Part shown: piece after piece, positions 50,634 through 56,518 of the stretch | How positions within the stretch are numbered: the stretch's first letter is position 1 | How the letters are laid out: each line of letters begins with the position of its first letter | From: Solirubrobacterales bacterium | GTDB lineage: Bacteria; Actinomycetota; Thermoleophilia; Solirubrobacterales; 70-9 | Assembly: GCA_025936755.1 (NCBI GenBank) | Contig: JAICSS010000001.1 | Location: 62,001 to 126,000 of the forward strand | Reading direction: 5' to 3' | DNA: 64,000 bases | The notes under the pieces: generated by a model | What the model saw: the letters and a program-made list of their open reading frames with translations, nothing else | What the model was told of the DNA's origin: nothing | The model's database searches: none | Position numbers and translations under genes: made by a program

Positions 50634-51587
50634 TCAGACCAGCAGGTCGCCGCCGCTGACGATCGTCTCGCCGTCGACCGCGACGGTCGGTTCGAGCACC
50701 ACGCAGTCGAGGTGGACGGGGACCTGGACGGTCCCCCCGATCGCGGCCGAGGCGCCGAAGGCGACGTGGCAGGTGCCGAGGATCTTCTCGTCCTCGAGGA
50801 TGTTGCCGGTGAGGATCGCCTCTTCGTTGGTGCCGATGCCGAGCTCGGCGACGTTGGTGCCGTCCTTGCCGTGCGTGGTCAGCAGCTCCATCAGCCGGGC
50901 GCCGTCCTCGCCGCTCGCCTCGACCAGGTGGCCTTCGCGGACGGTCAGGGTGACGGGGGTCTCGAGCAGGCCGATTTCGGCGATCGAGCCGTCGACGACC
51001 AGCGTGCCCTCGGTCGTCCCCTCGAGCGGGGCGATGAAGCCCTCGCCGCAGGGCAGGTTCCCGAAGGCGCCGCGGTTGCCGAGTTCGCCGGCGTCGACGA
51101 TCCCCAGCCGCCCCTCCAGCCCGATCCGCAGGTCGCTGCCGTTGCGGCAGGTGATCCGCACCTCCGAGCCCCGGTTCAGCGCCGTGACAACGGCCCAGCC
51201 GCGGCGGCGGATCTCCTCCAGGTCGCCGGTCATCAGCCGGCTCAACATCTCCTCGGTTACGCCGGGCAGGGTGCCGATCCGAACGCCGGCCTCGCTCGCC
51301 GCTTTGCGCGCGGCGGTGTGGGAGAGCGACTGGATCGTCGGTGCGAGGACGACGTCGGCTGCGGCCATCGCCGCCGCAACGGCCTGCGGCGGCTCGGCGG
51401 CGGCGGAGTCCCGCTCGGAGATGACAGCGAGGGTCGCGTCGGCGCCGTCCCCCTGCGCCTCGATCCGCATCAGCGCTCCGATCTCTTCCGTCACCGGGTT
51501 GCAGACGACCAGCACCTCCTCGCCCGGCGAGATCCCCATGCACTGCCGGACGACCGTCTTCACCGCCCTGTCCAGTTCCGCGGTCAC
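50634..51587 (-). CDS. M29-like aminopeptidase
   Basis: A 317-aa protein resembling leucyl aminopeptidase of the M29/AmpS type. The metal ligands are suggested by NRGAFGNLPCGEGFIAPLEGTTEGTLVVDG, ELGIGTNEEA and CHVAFGASAAIGG...HLDCVV. It is shorter than typical M29 enzymes (~410 aa), so it may be a distinct branch. It heads the ftcD-MBL-hisS-aspS run. Confidence 0.75.
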   Translation of the reverse strand: MTAELDRAVKTVVRQCMGISPGEEVLVVCNPVTEEIGALMRIEAQGDGADATLAVISERDSAAAEPPQAVAAAMAAADVVLAPTIQSLSHTAARKAASEAGVRIGTLPGVTEEMLSRLMTGDLEEIRRRGWAVVTALNRGSEVRITCRNGSDLRIGLEGRLGIVDAGELGNRGAFGNLPCGEGFIAPLEGTTEGTLVVDGSIAEIGLLETPVTLTVREGHLVEASGEDGARLMELLTTHGKDGTNVAELGIGTNEEAILTGNILEDEKILGTCHVAFGASAAIGGTVQVPVHLDCVVLEPTVAVDGETIVSGGDLLV

Positions 51588-51641
51588 GCGCCCACCCTAC
51601 CCATCATCCTCGAAATCTGCACCTATTTTCCCCTGCAATAG

Positions 51642-51669
51642 CGCCATTTGCAGCCAATTGCAAAAGGCG
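51642..51669. terminator. A/T-containing hairpin near the M29 gene start
   Basis: CGCC-TTTGCA (51642-51652) pairs with TGCAAA-GGCG (51659-51669), with one A-A mismatch around a 6-nt loop. It lies between the divergent M29 gene and the small membrane gene to the right, which reads leftward into it. It is likely the terminator of that small gene. Confidence 0.5.
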
Positions 51670-51696
51670 ACGTGATTAATCCTCGCCGTTCCCGAG

Positions 51697-51870
51697 TCAG
51701 TCGTCGTCGTGCCGGTGTCCAATCGCCCAGGCCTCGAACCACACCAGCCCCACCAGCACGATCCCGAAGCCGAGAAACGGCGGAAACCATCCTTTCGGCC
51801 GCAACAGCACCAGCGTCCCGACCGCAAACGCATCCGCCGCCAAGAGGAATCCGACCAGCACCGGCCGCAT
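51697..51870 (-). CDS. 57-aa two-helix membrane protein
   Basis: From ATG 51870 the frame gives MRPVLVGFLLAADAFAVGTL and then PPFLGFGIVLVGLVWFEAWAIG, two membrane segments with a His-Asp tail. An in-frame ATG at 51912 would add 14 residues. The upstream signal is weak. It stands alone between the M29 gene and tRNA-Met. Confidence 0.55.
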   Translation of the reverse strand: MRPVLVGFLLAADAFAVGTLVLLRPKGWFPPFLGFGIVLVGLVWFEAWAIGHRHDDD

Positions 51871-51932
51871 CGCCGACCACCCGCTCTGAGGAGATCCACC
51901 GCCCCGCTGCACCGCTACGATCCCCCTCCCCC

Positions 51933-52006
51933 GCCGGAGTAGCTCAGCTGGTTAGAGCAGCGGAATCATAATCCGCGTGTCGGGGGTTCGAGTCCCTCCT
52001 CCGGCA
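51933..52006 (+). tRNA. tRNA-Met (anticodon CAT)
   Basis: Acceptor GCCGGAG (51933-51939) pairs with CTCCGGC (51999-52005), with discriminator A52006. The anticodon arm GCGGA-ATCATAA-TCCGC gives CAT. The T arm contains GGTTCGAGTCC. CAT could also be tRNA-Ile2 (lysidine-modified); the elongator Met reading is more likely from overall sequence. Its last 41 nt plus one extra base are copied at 54858-54900. Confidence 0.93.
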
Positions 52007-52007
52007 T
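51965..52007 (+). repeat. attL-like repeat (tRNA-Met 3' half)
   Basis: 43 nt identical to 54858-54900. It starts in the anticodon loop and runs past the discriminator base. In integrated elements this arrangement marks the site where an integrase used the tRNA gene and restored it. Confidence 0.9.
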
Positions 52008-52126
52008 CGCAGCGCAATGGGAAATGCGCCGCTTCCCGAGGTCGAGAGGGTCCGATTTGGCAGGGGGGTGGCAAGGGAAGTGGCAAGGGCCTGCGCACCT
52101 CGCAGAGGCGGGTGCGGCCGACGGGT

Positions 52127-52357
52127 CTAGCCGAGCCGCGCTCTCGCGGATGAGCTAGGAGCGGCTCGCTCGACTAGATGCGCAGCTTCCACATCACCGC
52201 CAAACACGCTGATCCACGGCAGCTTGATCTCCTCGCTCTGCACCCGCGCGCCGTTGATTGCCTCCAGGTCCTGCTCTGCCTGGCCGTGGTCGAGGATCGG
52301 GGAGTCCAGGTTTGCTTTTGAGCGAAGGATGACTTTGACGATGGCGTGGGAACTCAA
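52127..52357 (-). CDS. 76-aa hypothetical protein (island)
   Basis: The TTG start at 52357 follows AAAGGAG 6 nt upstream, which chooses this start over the longer open frame. The sequence begins MSSHAIVKVILRSKANLDSP and contains EQDLEAINGARVQSEEIKLPWISVFGG. It is an alpha/beta-looking soluble protein ending in a Ser/Arg/Ala-rich tail. I recognise no family. It lies 120 nt inside the island from attL and reads toward the tRNA. Confidence 0.6.
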   Translation of the reverse strand: MSSHAIVKVILRSKANLDSPILDHGQAEQDLEAINGARVQSEEIKLPWISVFGGDVEAAHLVERAAPSSSARARLG

Positions 52358-52692
52358 GGCGGCTCCTTTGGGACCCGGGTCAGTGTTCTGAGAGAACATA
52401 GAAGATCGGAATCGGCGGCCCAAATCCATCGATGCCCGTCTGCACCGCCTGCCAGCATCTACCTCCTAGCCCGCCGGACCCCCCCGCAGTTCAAGGGGCG
52501 CGAATAGCATTTGGCAGTAGCCCGAGGTCTGTCTGCTTGGTCTGCGAAGGTGCTCATCTGGGCCTCGCGAGCCAAGGCAGCCCACCCCCAAAAGGGTCTG
52601 CCCCTCCAGCCCCGGGCCGTAGCCCTGCTGTGTGCTGATGCGGGCTTCTCCGCCGCCGAACGGCGGCTTCATTGTCCAAAGAAGGAGGCTCC
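52358..52692. other. intergenic region in the island
   Basis: 335 bp without a supportable gene on either strand. Several short overlapping frames exist, but none has a ribosome binding site or protein-like composition. The last 12 nt hold the GAAGGAGG signal of the 33-aa gene. Confidence 0.5.
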
Positions 52693-52794
52693 TTGACGGA
52701 GCTGGACTTCCTGCTGCGCCTCGCGCAGCTGGTCCTCGCCGCGCTGCGGATCTCGGACTGGCTCAGGCGTCGCCGGAACCGCGCGGACGACTAA
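52693..52794 (+). CDS. 33-aa small protein
   Basis: TTG at 52693 is preceded by GAAGGAGG 4 nt upstream, one of the best ribosome binding sites in the island. The product starts MTELDFLLRLAQLVLAAL and ends in a basic RRRRNRADD tail. The 20-residue hydrophobic helix with a positive C-terminus suggests a membrane-associated or amphipathic peptide. A hairpin at 52918-52960 lies 124 nt downstream. Confidence 0.5.
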   Translation: MTELDFLLRLAQLVLAALRISDWLRRRRNRADD

Positions 52795-52917
52795 AGCGGC
52801 CGTCCGCCGATCCCTCATGCTCTACCTCGCATCAAATCTCTACCCCCTCAGGCGTGGAGTGTTTCGCCGTGCCATGTTTCAGCGATCGAGGCCCCGCGAC
52901 ATAAGGCAAATCCCGTC

Positions 52918-52960
52918 TGCCCCCGGGAGCGAAGCAACAGCTTCACACTCGCCGGGGGCA
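52918..52960. terminator. strong GC hairpin
   Basis: TGCCCCCGG (52918-52926) pairs with CCGGGGGCA (52952-52960), with an inner GAAGC/GCTTC stem (52931-52935, 52940-52944). It lies between the 33-aa gene and the I36-like gene and could end transcription from either side. Confidence 0.6.
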
Positions 52961-52978
52961 AATGGGGCGCTCCTAAGA

Positions 52979-53009
52979 GTTCCTGACCGGGGTTACTCCC
53001 GATCAGAAC
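52979..53009 (-). terminator. hairpin downstream of the I36-like gene
   Basis: GTT-CTGA-CGGG (from 52979) pairs with CCCG-TCAG-AAC (ending 53009) with one bulge and one mismatch. It begins 6 nt after the stop codon of the minus-strand secreted-protein gene. Confidence 0.55.
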
Positions 53010-53015
53010 TAGTAC

Positions 53016-53372
53016 TCAGCAGAATGAGCCATATTCCGCAGCGAGAAAAACTTCGTTGTACAAGCCAGGGCTGGGCCGGTTTCCACCCGGGTTCATGCAG
53101 GCAACAACGGAACCGTTCAGCCTAAGCCAGTCCGTTTTGTTGCCACAGCGGTTTGTGGCCGATGTGAGGTTGACTCCACTCTGCACCACCCCTGAACCTT
53201 CACAAAAAAGGTCCTTATATGCTTCATTATAATTCGTTTTCTTATATACGCAAACCACGTTCGCTGCACAGCCTTCGAGCAGCGATGGTTCTTCGGCGTC
53301 GGAGATAGATGCTCCTGCGAACATGCTGACAGCCAGGGCAAAGCCGACAACGGACACGATGATTCGTTTCAT
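53016..53372 (-). CDS. secreted I36 (beta/gamma-crystallin-like) peptidase-inhibitor family protein
   Basis: A 118-aa protein with a Sec signal peptide (MKRIIVSVVGFALAVSMFAGASISDAEE, cleavage near 24-26). The mature part has C-V-Y-K-K-T-N-Y, a central SATNRCGNKTDWLRL and C-M-N-P-G-G-N-R, the spacing seen in streptomycete metalloprotease inhibitors of family I36. It has six cysteines, probably three disulfides. The start follows AAAGGAGAGG. An inverted repeat at 53391-53417 precedes it. Codon use is less GC-rich than in neighbours, consistent with island origin. Inhibitory function is inferred only from family resemblance. Confidence 0.65.
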   Translation of the reverse strand: MKRIIVSVVGFALAVSMFAGASISDAEEPSLLEGCAANVVCVYKKTNYNEAYKDLFCEGSGVVQSGVNLTSATNRCGNKTDWLRLNGSVVACMNPGGNRPSPGLYNEVFLAAEYGSFC

Positions 53373-53390
53373 GGCGCCTCTCCTTTCATG

Positions 53391-53417
53391 CTTCGGCGCA
53401 GTACACGCGCCGAAGCA
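53391..53417 (-). promoter_or_regulatory. 10-bp dyad upstream of the I36-like gene
   Basis: GCTTCGGCGC (53391-53400) and GCGCCGAAGC (53408-53417) form a perfect 10-bp dyad with a 7-nt loop, 18 nt before the ATG and just upstream of the ribosome binding site. It could be an operator or an mRNA hairpin controlling translation. Confidence 0.5.
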
Positions 53418-53652
53418 GGTTCACGGGCTTTCGAGCCCTTCTGACAAGAGAGTACCAATTAATCAGATGGTTTTAACAAACTCTAATGTAGTGCTTTTTG
53501 GTTGGCTCCGACGGGCTCAGAAGCCTAGGAGTAGCGTCGGGGGACTCGGCAGGAGATGCCATCCTCAACAGCTCACCGCCCTTACGCGACGCTCCTACAC
53601 CTCATGATTCGCTGTATCCTAGGAGATTCTGAACGCTCGTCCTTTCATCAGC

Positions 53653-54177
53653 TTGATGGCGGTCGTTGCCGTAGTCGGCTTACTTACCTATGGGTTATTG
53701 TCCAAGGGCAGCCACACCCTCGCAGTGGGCGATCCTGCGCCTGGGGTGACACTTCCTACACTCGAAGGCCCCGGCAATGGATCTCTTGCCAGCTACCGGG
53801 GCCGCTGGGTTCTTGTGAACTTCTGGGCCTCTTGGTGTCCCCCTTGTCGGGAAGAGGCACCTGTCCTGGAGGAGTTCCAGGAACAACGCAGCAACGCCGG
53901 CTTCTCGATTCTCGGTATCGACAGTGGGGATCTGGGCGACGACGGACGGGCCTTCGTCTCCCAATACGGAATTAGCTATCCCCAGCTACGCGATGACCAG
54001 GGTAGAGCGGCCCATGATTACGGGACCTCTGGCTTCCCTGAAACTTTCCTGATCGACCCGAGAGGGAGGGTGCGCATGATGTGGGCGGGGCCCGTCACTC
54101 TTCACGAGCTGAATGAAGAGGTAGTGCCGCTGCTCCATCAAGACCTGGAAGGCTCGAATCATCGAAGGCGTGTATAG
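53653..54177 (+). CDS. TlpA/ResA-like thioredoxin-fold protein
   Basis: A 174-aa membrane-anchored thiol-disulfide oxidoreductase. The N-terminal helix (about 2-18, MAVVAVVGLLTYGLLS) precedes a TlpA/redoxin domain: VGDPAPGVTLPTLEG, then VLVNFWASWCPPCREEAPVL (CPPC about 63-66), FSILGIDSGD and SGFPETFLIDPRG (cis-Pro). Such proteins work outside the membrane in cytochrome c maturation or disulfide reduction. The start is TTG 53653 or ATG 53656, with a weak upstream signal; the anchor has few basic residues before it, so the true N-terminus may be different. It has no cytochrome genes beside it. Confidence 0.8.
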   Translation: MMAVVAVVGLLTYGLLSKGSHTLAVGDPAPGVTLPTLEGPGNGSLASYRGRWVLVNFWASWCPPCREEAPVLEEFQEQRSNAGFSILGIDSGDLGDDGRAFVSQYGISYPQLRDDQGRAAHDYGTSGFPETFLIDPRGRVRMMWAGPVTLHELNEEVVPLLHQDLEGSNHRRRV

Positions 54178-54857
54178 AGTCAGCTTCTTGTGCAGATGTA
54201 AGTCGCGGTGAGGTAGCTACCTGATCGCCGCCCCCACCTTCGTGGATGATTGGAATTCACGGCCTTCTATCCATCGCCGTGAGAGACCAACCACCTTGCT
54301 CCGAGGTCAGGAGGAACCATCCCGATGTGTCCACTTGACGGTCCACCGGCCATCAAATTGTTCTGACATCAAATCGGAGACATCGGCGATGATTCTGTCT
54401 GCGGCTCCTTTGAGCCGAAATCATGCGTCCTCGAACTCCGGGCTGACCAGCCCCGACCGGACGTTGCGTTAGGACCCCCCAGTCAACTATCTGTTAATCA
54501 AGTAAGTCAGCGTCCACGATCTCTATAGACAGTTAGCGGCGATCAACAAGACCATGGAGAAGTGGGGATGGCACTCCGGCAACGGTCTGATCACACATGG
54601 CGCCCGAGGGTGGCGTGCCATGAGGAAGACCGGATGGTCGAGGAAAGGCAGGAGCGGCGGCGCCCAGCAGAAGCGAGCAATCAACCTAGAGAACTATTGC
54701 CCGACGAGCCGCAAGAGTAGTCGGGCTGGTACTGCAAAGGTGGCAAGGAGACACCCGGAAATGGCCAACAGCGCTGATGAGCAGTCCGAGCGCCGCGATT
54801 TGGCTCTCTAGCGCCGAAACTCGCACAGCCGAAACTCTCAGCAACCGCAGCGGCAGC
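54178..54857. other. island right end, no clear gene
   Basis: 680 bp before attR. A minus-strand frame near 54315-54425 reads RLKGAADRIIADVSDLMSEQ, then stops, and is preceded by another stop; it may be a decayed gene piece. An 85-codon plus-strand frame at 54554-54811 lacks a ribosome binding site and any recognisable motif. The CAAAGGAGCCGC text of the 76-aa gene's ribosome binding site recurs here on the minus strand (54404-54415). Confidence 0.35.
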
Positions 54858-54900
54858 ATCATAATCCGCGTGTCGGGGGTTCGAGTCCCTCCTCCGGCAT
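54858..54900 (+). repeat. attR-like repeat (tRNA-Met 3' half)
   Basis: 43 nt identical to 51965-52007: the 3' part of the tRNA with no 5' half. It is not a tRNA gene. It defines the right end of the island. Confidence 0.9.
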
Positions 54901-54963
54901 GGCGCCAGGCACGGAAAAGGTAGTGCGACCCCGACGCCGTAGCGCCAGGGTCGCACCGAGGCG

Positions 54964-55965
54964 TCAGTCGTCGAGGGTGATCTTGACCCTGGCCCCCGGG
55001 GCCAGGATCCTGCCCGGCTTCGGGCCCTGCTTGGTCACTTTGCCGGTTTTGGCGGTGGCGCCGTGGAGCTTCTTGACTTTGCCCACGCGGCAGCCGGCTT
55101 TGCGGATCTTCTTCTTCGCCGCTTTCAGCTTCTTGCCCTTCAGCTTCGGGACCTTGCAGCCTTTGTAGGCGAAGGTCTGGGCGCTGCTGGCGCTGCCGGC
55201 CACGGTGGTCACGGTCACCGGCACCGCGCCCAGGGTCGTGGTGGGCGGGGCGGCGGCGGTTATCTGTCCTTCGGAGTCCACCGTGAAGGTCGCGGGGACC
55301 GAACCGAAGCTGACACCGGTGACGCTGGCGAAGTTCGCCCCAGCGATGACCACGGTGGCGCCTTTGATCGAGCCTTCAGCCGGGGTGATCGAGCTGATCG
55401 TCGGCGGCGGCAGCAGCGAAGCCGAGATGTTGAGACGGTTTTTCGAATACGTTTCCTGGATCGAGAAGGAGCTGCCGGGCGCGTGGTTCCCTTCCTGATA
55501 GCTGATCACGTCCCCTTCCAGCCCGGTTTCGAAGCCGCAGTCCGAGTGAACGTTGGGGGGCAGGAAGATGCCGAGGATGTCGCCGGCTTGAACGGGGATG
55601 TTCACCGCGAAGGTGTTCAGCCCGGACGACAGGGTGTGCGGCCCGTCCTGACCGACGACCAGATATGCACCCGGCCCGCTTGGGCGATAGACCTTCATCC
55701 CGAGCGTCTGGTCAGGGGTCGCCCCCACCTGCGTGCTCCAGGCGGTGATCACGCCAGCGCTCGGCGCGACGTAGCTGTTGCCCCCGGCCACCGAAGTCTG
55801 GAATTCGTCATAGGACTGCACGTATTCGCAGTTGAACGTCGACGCGCCCGACGGAACCAGCTGGCCCAAGGTGACCTGCGCGCTCGCAGCAGGACCCATC
55901 ACAAGCAGGATCGACATCCCGCACAGGGCAACCAGCGTTGCGCGTACTCCCCAACGTCGCTTCAT
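54964..55965 (-). CDS. secreted protein with TIG (IPT) and PASTA domains
   Basis: A 333-aa protein. The signal peptide (about 1-29) precedes a galactose-binding-like or beta-sandwich domain (about 40-190). A TIG/IPT Ig-like domain follows (PTISSITPAEGSIKGATVVIAGANFASVTGVSFG). The C-terminus is a PASTA-like domain (CKVPKLKGKKLKAAKKKIRKAGC...). PASTA domains bind muropeptides or beta-lactams in kinases and penicillin-binding proteins; free secreted PASTA proteins are common in actinobacteria. It lies 63 nt outside attR, reading toward it. Confidence 0.85.
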   Translation of the reverse strand: MKRRWGVRATLVALCGMSILLVMGPAASAQVTLGQLVPSGASTFNCEYVQSYDEFQTSVAGGNSYVAPSAGVITAWSTQVGATPDQTLGMKVYRPSGPGAYLVVGQDGPHTLSSGLNTFAVNIPVQAGDILGIFLPPNVHSDCGFETGLEGDVISYQEGNHAPGSSFSIQETYSKNRLNISASLLPPPTISSITPAEGSIKGATVVIAGANFASVTGVSFGSVPATFTVDSEGQITAAAPPTTTLGAVPVTVTTVAGSASSAQTFAYKGCKVPKLKGKKLKAAKKKIRKAGCRVGKVKKLHGATAKTGKVTKQGPKPGRILAPGARVKITLDD

Positions 55966-56150
55966 TACTCCTCCATTCAGGGATTCTAAGTGCGGAGGAC
56001 CCTATCCGCGACCGGGGCGGAACGCCAGGCGCAGGGGTGGGCGAGCACGGCACCCCGCTGCTGAAAATACGGCAACTTCGCTGATGCGACGGCCTCCTGG
56101 CGCTCGTAGGTTGACTGGGCAAGGTCAATTCACGAGTCGAGGAGGAAGCA

Positions 56151-56444
56151 ATGCAGCTCTACGGAATCTTTCGCCGCAACGGCTGGCGGACGCCGGAGGA
56201 CCTGGAAGCGGCCGGGAAGAAATCGGCCGAAGTGGGCGACGAGCCGGGGTCGGGGGTGCGGTGGATCCGCAGCTACGCGCTCGGCGAGGAGAGCGGCGAG
56301 ATCGGCACGTTCTGCGTCTATGAAGGGGAGAGCCCGGAGACGGTGCGCGCCCACGCCGAGGCTTCGGGCCTGCCGTGCGACGAGATCGTCCCGATTCTCG
56401 ACACGATCGTCGTCCGGCCCGACCCGGCCCCGGCGACGCACTAG
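56151..56444 (+). CDS. DUF4242 family protein (SCO4226-like)
   Basis: A 97-aa ferredoxin-like-fold protein beginning MQLYGIFRRNGWRTPEDLEAA and containing RWIRSYALGE...GTFCVYEGESPETVRAHAEASGLPCDEIVPI. Members such as Streptomyces SCO4226 bind nickel. A clear GAGGAGG ribosome binding site precedes the ATG by 5 nt. The gene is 74 nt upstream of the LAL regulator on the same strand, so it may be part of that transcript. Confidence 0.8.
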   Translation: MQLYGIFRRNGWRTPEDLEAAGKKSAEVGDEPGSGVRWIRSYALGEESGEIGTFCVYEGESPETVRAHAEASGLPCDEIVPILDTIVVRPDPAPATH

Positions 56445-56518
56445 CTCGGCTGCGGGGCGCCTTGGCGAACCACCGGCTGCAAAAGGCGCCCCGCACCCGC
56501 ACCTAGACTGACCTGAAG

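Larger units (their letters stand above)
52008..54857. mobile_element. 2.85-kb tRNA-integrated island (remnant)
   Basis: The segment between the two identical 43-bp copies of the tRNA-Met 3' end has lower GC than its flanks, short genes on both strands and several strong hairpins. No integrase, transposase, relaxase or phage structural gene is recognisable. It is therefore a satellite or cargo-only remnant, or an element mobilised in trans. Cargo: a 76-aa protein, a 33-aa protein, an I36-like secreted protein and a TlpA-like thioredoxin. Element status is inferred from the repeats; cargo is seen directly. Confidence 0.75.

Noticed and set aside
53323-53607. A 94-codon plus-strand frame antisense to the start of the I36-like gene
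   Set aside because: It overlaps the dyad and the signal peptide coding region on the opposite strand and has no start signal.
54554-54811. An 85-codon plus-strand frame near attR
   Set aside because: It lacks a ribosome binding site and any protein family signal; kept only as a possible decayed gene.
54681-54956. A 91-codon minus-strand frame containing RRRDSNPRHADYD over attR
   Set aside because: This peptide is the well-known false translation of the antisense of a tRNA 3' end; the frame runs over the duplicated tRNA piece and has no ribosome binding site.
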